From contig LVLI01000117.1 in assembly GCA_001687465.1 (NCBI GenBank), positions 56,067-120,066 of the forward strand: DNA of 64,000 nt. The letters run 5' to 3'. The translations under genes and the position numbers were made by a program. The notes below the pieces were generated by a model. It was not told the DNA's origin and searched no databases. It worked only from the letters and a program-made list of their open reading frames with translations. Each line of letters opens with the position of its first letter. Within the stretch, counting starts at the first letter, position 1. Shown here piece after piece: positions 48,611 through 60,744 of the stretch. The DNA is from Halocafeteria seosinensis. Its lineage: Eukaryota > Sar > Bigyra > Bicosoecida.

Positions 48611-50287
48611 TCATGGTGCCCCATTGTATTCTCGGTAGCCAAGGCGGTGCAGGTCATTACGCTTACGTCTTCCGCAATAATGAACCACAAGTCCAAATAC
48701 CACGCCACCTACGACCACAGAGGCAATCACTACACCTGTCAAAGCCCCTTTTCCTATTTCGATGTCATCATGTCCCCCCTTTGTGGACGCGCCCGCTGAG
48801 GGAGCACTACACATAGCGGTCCACTGTTTTTGCGTGATACCGTTCTTGGATATCGAGTCCAGAAATTTGGGCAGTGGGCATAAGGACTCTCCTGGCGGGC
48901 ACCCTGGGATCATCCCGGTAATAGTATTATTCTTGTGAAAAGGAGGAGGTGCAGCTGGACCAGAACCGGTGTGGTCAGCCGTTCCAACTCCGTGGTTATA
49001 GAAAACTCGAACGTACAAATCATCGGTAGATCTCATGCGCCCTCTCATGTGGTTATGATGGAGCGAGTCAGTCAGGCTCTTCTTTTGTTTGCTTCGCACT
49101 AGCTCCCACACTACGCTAGACGCATAAGGTGGATTCTTCTGAGGCTGCTTAAATAGCCGCATTCCATAAAGGGTTGCTGCAATCGTGGTGTCGTGGGCTG
49201 AGTACACATAGAGGTTGGGACCATCGGGGTCATCCGCAGCAGGAAAATCATCAGGGTCAAACCCTGGCTGTGTCGTTCCGTTGGCTGCACTACTTATGCG
49301 CGTGTGCAATTCATTCAGAAATACCCCGGAAGCCTTCTGACGCAACACTGAGGAGTTGAACATCTGAAACTCAGCCCATGCGTTCAACTGCGATTGATTA
49401 AGTCAACGACATATTCCCAGTCGAATAAAAAATGCATGATAACGAGTATATAGTACTCTAAAACGTGAGTAACATAGCCATCGTACCTCTATTACTTTCT
49501 GAAAGACTGACTCGTTCACTCCTGGAGGCCATTCGTACCCGTATTTCTGTCTCGCGTTGAGAACATCATACACCTCGTACAAATTGTCGACGTCCAAATC
49601 CTTTATCCCGGATACATCCTCCAGCATTTCCAATAGTGGGGCCGCTTCATCTTTCTTTCTTTGGTAGGCCGCAGCGTTACTTCGCTTCTCCTGCTTACGG
49701 GAAGTGTCATATGTTGAGCAAGTCGCGTTCGTCCATGAACGAAGCATACTATCCTGCTCTGTAGGAACCGTGTATATGGGTACTGCAGTGAGGTAGTCAT
49801 AAGTCATTCCAGGCGCCCCATCACGCTGTTTGATTCCAGTATCGGGCGGATACAGTCCCTGGAGGACGCTGGTGACGGACATCAGAGTTCTGTCGTACGA
49901 CGTCGAACGCACACGGATATCTAAGGGACTATAAGTTCCATGGCGACCAGTTTGATTTCCAATGAGCTCGTACTGCTCAATATAGCGTTCACGTAACCGG
50001 GAACCTAAAATGTAGGTCTCATTCAGTCCTCGCGCTGTGAGCTGTCCTAATCCAAAATACCAATTGTCTTTGCACTCTTGTATCTCGGCCGGAAAGCACA
50101 TAGCCGCTGAACGATCTCCATGCCGATGTAAGACCGCAGCAAAGAGGATCTCCTCGTTGTCGGGGTCTTCATCATCGCTCACAGTCTCCTCTGTAAAGGT
50201 GTCGAAAGCGTGAGCTGCGTGTATCTGCAGCCACGCCCCGAGACATGCGAGCAGATATACCCGTCTAAGATTGCGATTGAATTTCAT
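48611..50287 (-). CDS. Lysosomal-type histidine acid phosphatase, membrane-anchored
   Basis: Two exons (49487-50287 and 48611-49387, 99-nt intron, phase 0) give 525 residues. A signal peptide covers about 1-28 (VYLLACLGAWLQIHAAHA). The catalytic RHGDR lies at 55-59 and provides the nucleophilic His; YSAHDTT at about 329-335 supplies the proton donor. One transmembrane span at about 482-505 is followed by a 20-residue cytosolic tail that contains LGYREY. The layout (signal peptide, lumenal phosphatase, single span, short Tyr tail) matches animal lysosomal acid phosphatase ACP2, whose tail uses a GYRHV sorting signal. Several N-glycosylation sites are visible. Lysosome or vacuole targeting is inferred. 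Confidence 0.88.
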
Positions 50288-51254
50288 TTTCAAGCTATTG
50301 GGAGCTGCTTTACTAAGAAGGAACCGAGACAATCCAAACCTCAGAAAGAAATGTATATGTGTAGTTAGCCTCACTTCCCCCGTAACGTGCTCTGGCCGTG
50401 CCGCAGCGGAGAGCTTGGAATCCTAGAATGACTACATGCATCCATTCTCATCGAGCAAATGAGACCGCGTAGTCTTCAATGGAAGAGAGGAGGACAGGGC
50501 AGTCATATGAAGTACATTGTTTCGATTTGGTGGAGATGAGAGCATTGATGTCAAGGCATTCAGTACAAGTGTTCCCAAGCGGAGATTCTCAAACTGTAGG
50601 CCACTATACTAGGGAATGTGCGCCTAGCAATGGTATACAATGTGTGCATCGAACTCGCGGAATCACTCACCCAGCGTATTTCTCGTTCCATTAGCTCTGT
50701 ATGCGCTATACTCGGGAAAAGCAACACAAATCCAAGGTATAGCCCGTCTCTCATATCGACTTTGCCTCGAACCTCAGGCGCTCCAAGAGCATTTCAGTCC
50801 CTTCCTCAATATAAATACTGCTAGGTCTACCCCATGTTGTTTCAAGGCTATTATGAAGAGTGTTAATACAAGATGGTCACCTCGTAACTACGAGGATGTC
50901 TTCACAAGCACAAGCAACATCCTCCTTGGGCTCGCATACACGCGCCATACTACATCTTCGTGTGACACAAAGTGTACTTCTCTCCCAGTTCAGCGCACAA
51001 CAACACGTCCATGGGCACGACTGTGGTTGTGGGGCTACGAGGCGTATGGACTACCTGAAGTTGAAGTTCCGACGAGGTCACATCTCCGGAATATACAGTG
51101 TCCCATAGATGCATGATTGGTGTGATTTCACTACATCTTCGATCCGTTTGACATTGCACAGTTTAGTGGGGTAATTTACCGCGAGAGAAAGTGCGGATAA
51201 AGTGTCTCTAAGTTGGAAGAACGAGTGTAGATTGGAGTCGAGCTAACGCACACA
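50288..51254. promoter_or_regulatory. Divergent spacer, acid phosphatase / BTB gene
   Basis: 967 bp between divergent start codons. Overlapping open frames at 50640-51116 give Ser/Arg-rich products without recognisable features and are not called. No RNA gene was seen. Confidence 0.4.
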
Positions 51255-53854
51255 ATGACCCAAATACAAGCTGATATAAACCTCATACAGCTTCTCGACA
51301 GCGGAGAGTTTGCTGATTGGACGATTAAGGTTTACACTCCCAAGAGACTTGCTGATAATGCGGGAGGGTATTTTGGAGATGAAGGAAAGGAATGGCCCAG
51401 TACCTCCAGCAGGGAGCACCGCTATGGCGATTCCAGCACTCGAAGTGAATCAGGCGAAGAAATCGAACAATTCGAGGTGCACAGTCCCATCATTGCGCTC
51501 TCCAGTGAGTACTTTAAACGCGTACTCGAACAGCGGGACTTCAAAGAAACACGGGAACGGACCACCGAGTTGCATTTTCCGGAGGCTGTTCGGTGCTATT
51601 TTAGACTGGTTCTGAGATATATGTACGGTGCTACGGTCCACATCAACTGCGCGAACGTTGTGCAATTGTTTGTTCTCAGTGATCAATTGATAATCCGACA
51701 GTTGTTGCAAAAGGTAAGTGCTTCTTTCTCATACTGCTATATGTCTCGAATTGCCTACACCTTGGGTTGCTTGGCTTTGGACTACAGTGTTGCCAGTTAA
51801 TTTCAGAGCAATGCGAACATGACGATCGACTTGACCATTTTCAGATTTTAGTTAATTCGGCGTATCGTTGTGGTCAGGCCGCTTCACCTATACTTGACGT
51901 TTGCATGCATACTGCAACAACGAGACACTGGGACAATTTCGCCGATGAGCCGGTTCCCCTTCCACAGCAGTTCACGCTTTCGCTTTTGATGAGGAAAGTA
52001 CTGCAAATAGCAGTGAAATTAGACGACTCCATTGTGGTAGAGCGAGAATCTCCAGAGCCTTCCACAGAAAGCCATTTCGAGAGCGGTGGACTATACGAAA
52101 AGTTCGGAAAACTGCGACCTTCTTCGTTCGATGTCTACTCCGACCTTAATGAGATTAATGTGGACAAACTGCGAAAACAGGTTTCCAAAGTTCTTCTATT
52201 TGAACTGAAAAGATGCATCAACGCAGTGAAGAACATTTCGAGCCGCTTTAGAGCTGATTCAGAGGACGAAGATGAGGCAGATGAACGACGGCAAAGAACG
52301 CAGGACGAGAAAGTTGATGTGAACACCTCAATGTCTTTAGGGAATGTAATGCAGATAATCAATCGGTGGATACCATCTCAAAGAAAAGATGCGGAGGAAA
52401 TACTCGGAATGGTAATTTTTGCCGAGCGCTACAACTCTGTTTTTCATGTTGCCAAGAGTTTGCCGGTATTAAAAGCTTATTCTATGATGAAACTGTTTGT
52501 GAAAGTATCCAATATCAAAGCGAATTTGGATTCAAAGACTGGGCCTTCACTGTACAAGAGATATCGCAATGCTGCCAATCCTACTGAAGAAGATCTCAAG
52601 TACTGGGAACTCATGCTGAAATTGACGGACCGCATGTTTCATCATCTTGCAATTATAACTAGCTTGGTATTCTATTCACGACCAGCACGAAAACTTTTGC
52701 GTCAGATATCACTGACTCAGCTACAGACTCTCCTCGATTTAGATGAACTCTATGTGGAAAGCGAAGATGAGGTCGTTATGTTTATCCTTGACACTATTCG
52801 CTACACATTGAACGAAAGTCAGTCAAACGGATACACCCCTACTGAGAAACAGTTCCAGAAAATGTCGTTCGCATGTTCAAGGTTATTCCACTGCATACGG
52901 TGGGAGTATGTTTCCGATAAGGCTTTACAAGATGTGGAGACAAAAATTGAAAATGAGAACCTATTGCCCTCTAGCGCTCACTTTCGGCAACAATTGGGTG
53001 AGGTCATGAGAGCTAGTCAAGAAAACGAACATGGCTTGTACGTTCCGCCTAGGTTTAGCTATGCGAATAGGAAGACTTTGCTGCTTCCAGCATACTCGGG
53101 AGAAGGGAGTCCAGGTCGGAGCTATCATCTTGGAGAAGCCTCATACGAGCTTCCGAGAATACACCTTTCAGGGAGTTATTTGTTTCATAACATTGCCCCT
53201 CAAATCTTAACTAGAGATTCGGAGCATCAACCAGAGACTAGGTACCCGATGGAAGATGCAGACGACGAGACGGACACTACCGCTTGGGATGGCGAAGGAA
53301 GCTCATATGCGTTGATTCGAGCCGATGCTGCACTGAGTTCGTATCAACAAATGGGTGGATCGCTTGCGATACAACCGTATCGAGGCTCACTTTCGCCCGT
53401 TTTGGAAGCCACTCGGACTCAACGCTCCCAAAGAAATCGTGGCACGTTGTTAGAAGACTGGGACCGAGCATTTACTCAACCAGCCTCTGAAAATGGGAAT
53501 TATAGGATTGGCGATAGTGATCAACTTGAAGAAACATCTCTTGAGGACGTTCCCCCGTTGTCGTTGGAAGAGAGCGCTCTGCGAGTCCGGTCTTTGCCGT
53601 CGGAAGTTACCTCAGACGACGAACCTGCTCGAGAAACTAGGGGCGATGCAGAAAACGGCACCTCCGCTTCTTCGTCTTCGCAGGCACCTTCCGCGCGCGG
53701 TTCCATCGGAAGATCGCGCTCTATCGACGTTGAGGAGACTCCCCATAATAGTCCCATGTTCATCTCGATGAATCGCCGAGCGTTGCTGCGTAAGAATTAC
53801 TGCGCACTTCGGGATAAGGATGATTCTTCCTCCTCCGAACAAAAGCGGGAATAG
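51255..53854 (+). CDS. BTB domain protein with long helical middle and acidic tail
   Basis: Two exons (51255-51713 and 51788-53854, 74-nt intron, phase 0) give 841 residues. The N-terminal BTB fold shows FADWTIKV, VHSPIIALSSEYFKRVLE and VLRYMYGATVHINCANVVQLFVLSDQL. BTB domains dimerise and often recruit Cullin3 ligases. An unusual 40-residue Ser/Gly insert lies between strands in the BTB. The middle (about 180-540) is helical and resembles an extended BACK region (LLDLDELYVESEDEVVMFIL). The last 300 residues are disordered and rich in Ser, Glu and Arg. No kelch repeats are present, so the substrate part is unknown. Confidence 0.8.
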
Positions 53855-54079
53855 TCATAGAAATCGGTACACTTTTTAAATTCCCTCTGATAAAGACGAG
53901 CAATCGAAGTCCAAAATTTAGGACTATAAATTATAATTTTATCCGGTTGGCTTGAAGTTGTTTATAAACTTCCGGACTGCACCTCTCGTACAGTAGATTG
54001 ATGATTCTGTCGGATTTGCATATTTGCATGCGTCAAAATAAAAAATATATATGTTAATTTTCCTTTTAAAGATAGAACA
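53855..54079. other. Short AT-rich spacer
   Basis: 225 bp between two plus-strand genes, AT-rich near 53925-54075. It presumably holds the BTB gene 3' end and the promoter of the nitroreductase. Nothing else is visible. Confidence 0.4.
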
Positions 54080-55309
54080 ATGATGAAAATGATACCGTCG
54101 AAACTAGCTCCAAGTACCGCCAGGAAGCCACTTCTGACGTCATGGAATCGTGGCTGCTTCCACGCCACAGCCCGAGTTATGGCTTCCTCAGTGCCTTCTC
54201 CGGGGGAATTCTACTCGCCGATGGACTTGATACAACCGGACAAGGATGCTGATAGCTTTGAGCGTATCTGCTATGCCCGACATGCGTGCAAACAATTCGA
54301 CGCAAGTAAACCTGTGGACCAGACAACCCTCCAGAGAATCCTGGATTTGACGCAGGTAAGCAAAGAGACGGTATCCTGTCCAGCATCGAGATCAAAGGTG
54401 TGGTACGTTAGTGTCACTTAATGGTTGCGTTTTGCAGAGGTCTCCCTCGGGATTCAACCTCCAGCCGTACCAAATTATTGTTGTCCGAGACACAGCTGTC
54501 AAAGAGCTCCTGGCAGATGCCGCATTGGGAGGAAATGGAGATAAAATACGGGAAGCACCCGTCGTGACAGTGTTTGCAGCTGATCTAGGTAAGCATCGGT
54601 ACAAAAATGCTGCTTCCGGGGCAAGCACGAGAGAGAACAACGTGTATGTTTGTGTCCATTTGTATGCCACGCAGAAGCCACAAGACGTATAGAATCTGTT
54701 GTCGAAACAGAGAAGGCGGCGGGAACTCGGTCGCCGCGATACTTAAATTCGCTGCCCTTTGATGCGTCCATTTTCGCTCCGGGCGCAGCCTCCGCTTTAT
54801 GGAGACGATACAACTCTAGCAACTGTGGAGAACAGCAGCGAAGGGGAAAAGAAAGTGACACAGGTAACGAGGTGCCTAACCCAGACAAAAATAGAGAATA
54901 CTATGAAAAGATGGGGAACCGCGTTGGTTCACTGGCGAACGCCGGAAGAGAAGTTCTCTCCGAAACGCTGTCGAACGCCGTGACGGGCGCAAAAAGTTTA
55001 ACTCTGGCAACAGTCTCCGCCATCTCCGGACGATCAGTACCCACAGTAAATAGTCCCGAAGGATGGTCCTTCAAGCACTCAATGATTGCCGCAAGTACGT
55101 ACTTGTACGCGGCCACAGCCCATGGACTAGCAACTGCTCCCATGGAAGGCATAGACAGCCGGAAAATGAAGATAGCACTTGAGATTCCGAACCGATTCGA
55201 AATCCCGGTAGTCATCCCTACTGGCCATTCGCTGCAGGAGAGTCATCAACTTACCCCTCGACTGGAGCGAAGCGAAGTGGTCTCGTTCGACAAGTACAGC
55301 CATCAATAA
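54080..55309 (+). CDS. Nitroreductase-family flavoprotein, probably mitochondrial
   Basis: Three exons (54080-54355, 54438-54588, 54675-55309; introns 82 and 86 nt) give 353 residues. The first 35 residues are basic, hydroxylated and free of acidic residues, like a mitochondrial presequence (TSWNRGCFHATARVM). The FMN-binding start is YARHACKQFD followed by the RSPSGFNLQPYQIIVV signature, and later FKHSMIAASTYLYAATAHG and TAPMEGID match the second half of the fold. Members reduce nitro compounds or quinones with NAD(P)H. A long charged insert of about 90 residues separates the halves, larger than in bacterial enzymes. Its stop codon directly abuts that of the convergent kinase gene. Confidence 0.82.
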
Positions 55310-58300
55310 CTATTCGGCAGCATAGGAAAAACGAGGGAAGTTCCACCGCCCACTACCCTTCTCTTGTTCAGCTTGCTGTTCGGCAAATTCATCGAAGAAT
55401 CCCAGAAAGTCCTCTTCAGTGATTCCGAGCTGTTCTGTCGCTACGCTTGAGGCCACGCTGTCACGCGCTTCTTGACGCGTAAACGTGTCTTCAAAATTCG
55501 CGATGTCATTCTCTCCGCGCATGTTAGGACGGAAAGATGGTTTATATTTCTTATCGTATACATTGGCCCAATCGACGTTCTTAAAGAATGCATGCTTCTT
55601 TATACGCTCAACGCCTCCAGCGTCTGATGAGCCTAACCGTTTGCTAGGCTCCCTTGCCAGCAGACCTTCTAGTAGGGATTTCGCGTTCTTGGATAACAGA
55701 TGCAGTGTTTTTGGTTGAATTGAAGGGTTCACCATATTCCGAAGAGTATCTAGATGAGACGATCCTCGGAAAGGATGCTTTCCCGTAAGCATTTCGGACA
55801 TCATTATTCCCAGCGACCACCAATCAACGGCAGAGGAATGGCCGTGCTGAAGTAGCACCTCAGGCGCCATGTACTGCTCTGTCCCGCAGAAGCTGTGCGT
55901 CCTCTCATCAGCTGCTTTAGACTGTTCATTCAATGAAGTGACTTCTGGTCGTTTGTTTTCTTTTCCAACACGGGACAGTCCGAAGTCGGTTAGCTTCACG
56001 TGGCCTTCTCCATCCAATAAGACATTCTCCGGTTTGAGATCACGATAGACCACGCCGTTTTTATGCAGGTGCTCAAGAGCAAGTACAAGCTCAGCCATGT
56101 AAAGCTTACACCGTTCCTCCTCAATTGTACCATAACGCGAAAGCAGAGTAAAGAAATCTCCACCACCTACAAACTCTAGCACTAAATACAGTTTAGTAGG
56201 CGTTTGAAACGTGTACCGGAGGTCGACGATGAATGGATGCTTCACAATGGCTAAGATATCCCTCTCAAGCAACGTTCTGAACACCTGCTTCCGACGAATT
56301 ACCTCCTTCTTCTTCAATGCTTTCATTGCATAGGTACGGCCGCTATGTACGTGACGAACTTGTAACACTTTTCCGTAACCGCCACGACCCAAAACAGCGA
56401 GAATTTGGAAATCATCTAAAGTCAGTCGCTTATCGCCAGAGGAAGCGCGGATATTATCGGCATCGATCTCTTCGTTCCTTTCAGAATCTGCGATTCCGCC
56501 CACCTTCACGTCTTCCTCTGCCGCTTCCGGAGAAGATTCGTGTTCATCTTGTTCTTCTCTGCCCTCGAACTCTCTAACGGACATATTACGCCTGATGTAG
56601 CCTTGCCCAGGTACTGAAGAAGGCGATCCCATCTCATTATCCGAAGCTGCTGGGGAATCGGCAAGACCCTGTTGTCGCCGTTTCTTTACCGCTATTATAT
56701 CATCCACAAGTTTCAAGAAGGACTCCATAGGTGCGATTGTTTGTCCATCTACGATTGCGTTTCCCAACCACATTGGCGTTTGCCCATTTAAGGACATCTG
56801 AGACAGTAGCGACACACGCGTAGCCACTACCGGAGACTCAGGATAACTTTTGGGGTTATCCCCGTTTAACTCGGCTGCGGTGATGGGCGTCAGCAACGAT
56901 CCTGCCACGAATACACAGGCGCGTACATGGTTCTTCCTTGGAGGAATTAACCTGTGTTGAACAGATACCTCCCAAACTCCTATGCTGCCATCCTCATACC
57001 GTGTGCAATCTTGGAACACGGTTGTATCCCTCCAGGAAGAGAACGCCGACACGGGTTTCATCTTCCGATAGAGAATTCTGGGAGGCGGGAGTATGACATC
57101 ATCGTTTACATGTGCAGCCGCTTCGTTCATACAGGTAACGCAGCTCTTTTCACCAGGATTTTCGTCGAGGGTAGCAGATTGAGAGGTCACCGCTTCAGTA
57201 TCTGAAGTACTATTTCGGCCACCCTCGCTGGAAGTATATTCGCTAGTCGGATTACCGTACTCTGGTGCATTGACTAATTTACCAAACCATTTATTCAGAT
57301 GCGGATGCTTATGAACGAACTTGGCAAACTTCTCATGAAGTAGTTCCTCCTCTTTGTAGCGAATACTCGACCCCTCTAAAGGTGAAGGAAATTGGTCTTC
57401 TCCACTATTTCGCTCTCCAACACTCCTACGATCCCCTGTCCGGCTGGGCGAGGCGTCAAGTGGGCCATCAAAGACGTTGCTTTCTTCTCGAGTACGGGGT
57501 GCAGGCGACGGGAGGTCTTCATCATCGGTTCTCAGCCATTCGTATGTTTCAATCACTTTCCCCTTGGCACAAGAGGGATCCCATAGGGCTCTACAGCCTA
57601 AGTTCTCATCAACAAAATGGGATTCCTCTCCATGGGACTCAATGTAGTCCTTACTGGAGGCACTTCCACAGAGAAATGGGGCCAGGATATAAGGGGGAAC
57701 CTGGACGGTTGCCGACGTCAAGTAAGCTGGATACATTGTAAGCTCTGACTCGTTTTTCAATCGATATACTTTCATTCGATCACCAGAACGCCTCTTCGAT
57801 AACAACCACTTTGAACTCTCCGACGCTAAGTTCTTGAAGCGATCCCTTAGTTTCAGCAGCTCTTGGCGGATCTCATACGCGAGTTGCTCGCTCGGAGGCT
57901 TTTGCCTCACACACGCATTCAGCGATCCGGATAATAAAGCGAATTTAATATGAATTATTTCGGCAGATTCCACTCTCATGAGCAGAGAATTATGAATAAT
58001 GTGGGGCTGGAATCTCCAAGTCAATTTATATTGCCCCAAACTGCGCCCATTAGTTGCTCCGAGCTTCGGCACTGTCCAGAACTGTTTCGCGTGCTTGTCA
58101 TTGTCCGCAACGAATCTGCAAAATGCAGGTTTATCACAAAATGTCGCCGCGCTCCCACCGATAACTCTCAAGAGATTCTGCTTCTCGAGGGCAGAACCCA
58201 GTTCAACGGCTCCTTCGCGGGTGGTAGCATATCCTTGTTCCACAATCCAAGTGACGGCATCTTCCGCCAGGAAGACGGTCCGGTGGAGCCTCAGTCGATA

Positions 58301-58503
58301 GAACCTGAAGACGATAGAACAGACGGTACTTCAGTCAAGCAGATAGGACAACAATTACAAACCAAGGAACAGTACCTGTCTCGTATATCTACTCCAACAC
58401 GCATAACTCTTGCAATACGCCGGCATTCCTCGGGAGTAAAATTGCCTTTGTTGCTGGGGGTAATGGGAGCCGTATTGCATGTTTTTGGCTGATGTGACGT
58501 CAT
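55310..58503 (-). CDS. DEP-START-AGC protein kinase
   Basis: Two exons (58376-58503 and 55310-58304, 71-nt intron) join AG|G to 1,040 residues. A DEP-like region sits at about 35-118 (FLAEDAVTWIVEQGY, GSALEKQNLLRVIGG). A START-like lipid-binding domain lies at about 390-585 (VWEVSVQHRLIPPRKNHVR, QMSLNGQTPMWLGN). The AGC kinase domain starts near 680: GRGGYGKV, AMKALKK, YRDLKPEN, DFGLS and FCGTEQYMAPE, then an AGC C-terminal tail (KPSFRP, FEDTF). All catalytic residues are present. Membrane recruitment by DEP and lipid sensing by START upstream of kinase activation is an inference from the domains. START assignment is by pattern only. Confidence 0.88.
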
Positions 58504-59116
58504 TTTCCTCACGGTTTTCCGGCGCACACACACTCAAAGGAAATATAGAGGGACACAATTGGTCAACAAACAAGTGTGTGGCGAGTAACACGCAAATAAG
58601 GGAGAAAACCCAGCTCCGGCGTCTCTTTTTCCCCTCTTCTTGAAGCTCCTTGGGGAGGACTGTTTCAACGCAACCGCAGCACACTACAGACTCAATTCCC
58701 TCTGGAGAATGAACCCAAAAACGAATTGAGTCAGATCAGTGAGTCCAATGCACAAACTTCACGGACGCAGAATACTAGCAAGCTACATCATCATGCGCCC
58801 GAGACTCTGGCCCGGAGTCTCTGGCTCGCCTTTTCCGCACCAAACCGCCCGCAACTTTGCCCACCGGCGGCACCGCAAGTTGTCGCCTTTTCCGCTCAAA
58901 ACCGACAGGTGCTACTTGCAAGCCACGTCAATACCTCCACGTTGTGACACCCGAGCGCTGTGATTGGGATTGTTTCTACAATTTCAGCTGTGACAGGTTT
59001 CCTTCATCTCTTTGGATATCCATCTTGGACCTACCGCAGTCCAGTTTTCCAAGAATCCAGAATATAAAAGATCTGGAAAAATCCTTGTTGCTGTGTTCCT
59101 ACCGAGAACAGGCAAA
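58504..59116. promoter_or_regulatory. Divergent spacer, kinase / claudin-like gene
   Basis: 613 bp between divergent start codons. No coding exon, repeat or RNA gene was recognised. Confidence 0.45.
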
Positions 59117-60161
59117 ATGAGTGTCAAAAAAGCCATGTATGGTGAGTACATGATTCCTAAGATAGTACAAAGATATTGGCTATTATCGACCGTTTTCATT
59201 CATCATTGAATGAACGTTGCTTCGCGGACGCAGTACTATTAGTGTGCACGACCGTAGCACTGGCTTGCCATGTAGGGGCTCTAGTGAACAAGCGATGGAT
59301 CGTCACTGGACATGTGTATTCTACTGAGGATGATTACTATGGCCCAAGTGATGACGTAACTTACGATATTGGTTTGTGGAAGTTATGCAAAGATTTCCCT
59401 GGCAAGAGCGAGAGCAGGTGCGAGGACAGTAAGTTTTCAGCTATCGAGGCTGTACTATACTTGTATTATTCCCTTAAGTATCTTATTCACCAGCTTTTAA
59501 GGAATTGCGACCTCATCTTCGGATATACCTTATTGCAATCCGAGGCTTGGAAATTGTAGCCCTCATGCTTTCCGTGGTTGGCTTGTTTCTTATCCGCAAA
59601 GCAATCAAAATCCCCGAAGTGGGAATTTGGAGATTGCTGACGTGTATTTGCACTTTTCTGCATTGTAAGTTGACTGAGTTATACAGTATTTGCTCCACAG
59701 GTAAAGAGAGAGAGAAAGTTCCCACCATATACATTGCAGTGTTGATGAATGCGACTCTATTGGGGATCTTCGGTATGCTTTATGGGTATGTTCCTCCAAC
59801 GCTACATCTACAGGCGGGTAAGTAGATAAAGCGCAGTTTAGACGTTTGCTATACAAGATACGTGCCACACTGTCTATATTCCGCAGGGTACGGTATCCTG
59901 GCTCCTGTTTTGGGTACCACACTTATCGCCATCGCATTCTTGGTCTCCGTATTTACATTCGGCCCTGGTTTGAATGAATGCATCAGATTAGCAGATGAGA
60001 TGCACCAACACAGTGGGAATACTGAAAGTTCTCTTAATTTTCACGACATCGAAAAAGGGAATCCAACTCCGTCCTATTCACCCGCTGGATACCACGGTAC
60101 AGCATACGCCCCGCAAGGCTCGGCATCATACCTTCAGTATCAGCCCCCCAGGGAATACTAA
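59117..60161 (+). CDS. Claudin/PMP22-like four-TM protein
   Basis: Exons 59117-59141, 59234-59428, 59494-59817 and 59887-60161 splice in frame to 272 residues with four hydrophobic spans: VLLVCTTVALACHVGALV, LEIVALMLSVVGLFLI, IAVLMNATLLGIFGMLYGYV and LAPVLGTTLIAIAFLVSVF. The first extracellular loop carries GLWKLCKDF..RCED, the W-GLW-C-C signature of claudin, PMP22 and stargazin proteins, which act at cell contacts or modulate channels. The tail is Tyr/Pro/Gly-rich. A further possible intron (59665-59700) would be only 36 nt, has no stop and keeps frame; I treat it as coding. The distance to animal claudins is large, so homology rather than convergence needs a structure check. Confidence 0.68.
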
Positions 60162-60397
60162 TCAATTCACCAGTAGCTCAATTGCCACCTCGTACGCATC
60201 ATACAAGTTCTTTCTCACAATTTGGTATAAAGTTCAGTCAACAATGAGATTTAACGAATGTAAGTCTCATTGACTACCTGCTCGGTTTTTATGCCACCCA
60301 AAACCCTCTATACAAAAGTAGAGCTTATGTAGGCACCGGGTAATATCCTTTCATTTGTTTCACCGGAAATTCTCGTCCCTTAGTGCTGGGGAACTAA
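60162..60397. other. 3' flank of the claudin-like gene
   Basis: 236 bp leading to the left target-site copy of the mobile element. Nothing recognised. Confidence 0.4.
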
Positions 60398-60403
60398 CAA
60401 GAC
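60398..60403 (+). repeat. Left 6-bp target-site duplication CAAGAC
   Basis: CAAGAC directly precedes the left inverted repeat and recurs directly after the right one at 62908-62913. This is the footprint of integration with a 6-bp stagger. Confidence 0.85.
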
Positions 60404-60744
60404 AGTAGTCAATGGAGTAGATTCCTATATAACACCAGATGGAAACCTCACCCTGCCTCACCCGACCGCATTACCCGACGATATACCCCCTACAACGTCA
60501 CCTATCTGTTTCACCAAAATACCGCTATACGACCGCATATTCCGACGAAATAGGCAGACGAACTACGCAAAGTGATTCCCCACCTCAACCGAACCCGACC
60601 GCATAACCCGACGATATACCCACTAGAGAACCTCACCCGAATTCCACAAATTGACCCCTACACGACCGTGTCTCACGGGGGTTCGACAAACGAAATAGCC
60701 ATGCCTACGTGTCAAGCGACGGCGTCAAGTTGACTTGTGAAGTG
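60404..60744 (+). repeat. Left terminal inverted repeat, 341 bp
   Basis: This arm matches the reverse complement of 62562-62907 with, by eye, three substitutions and one 5-nt length difference. Each arm holds two 29-nt copies of a CCGACGATATACCC-containing motif (here 60460-60488 and 60593-60621). Confidence 0.9.

Noticed and set aside
50640-51116. Plus-strand 158-codon frame in the acid phosphatase/BTB spacer
   Set aside because: Composition is not protein-like, several frames are open at once, and nothing is recognisable.
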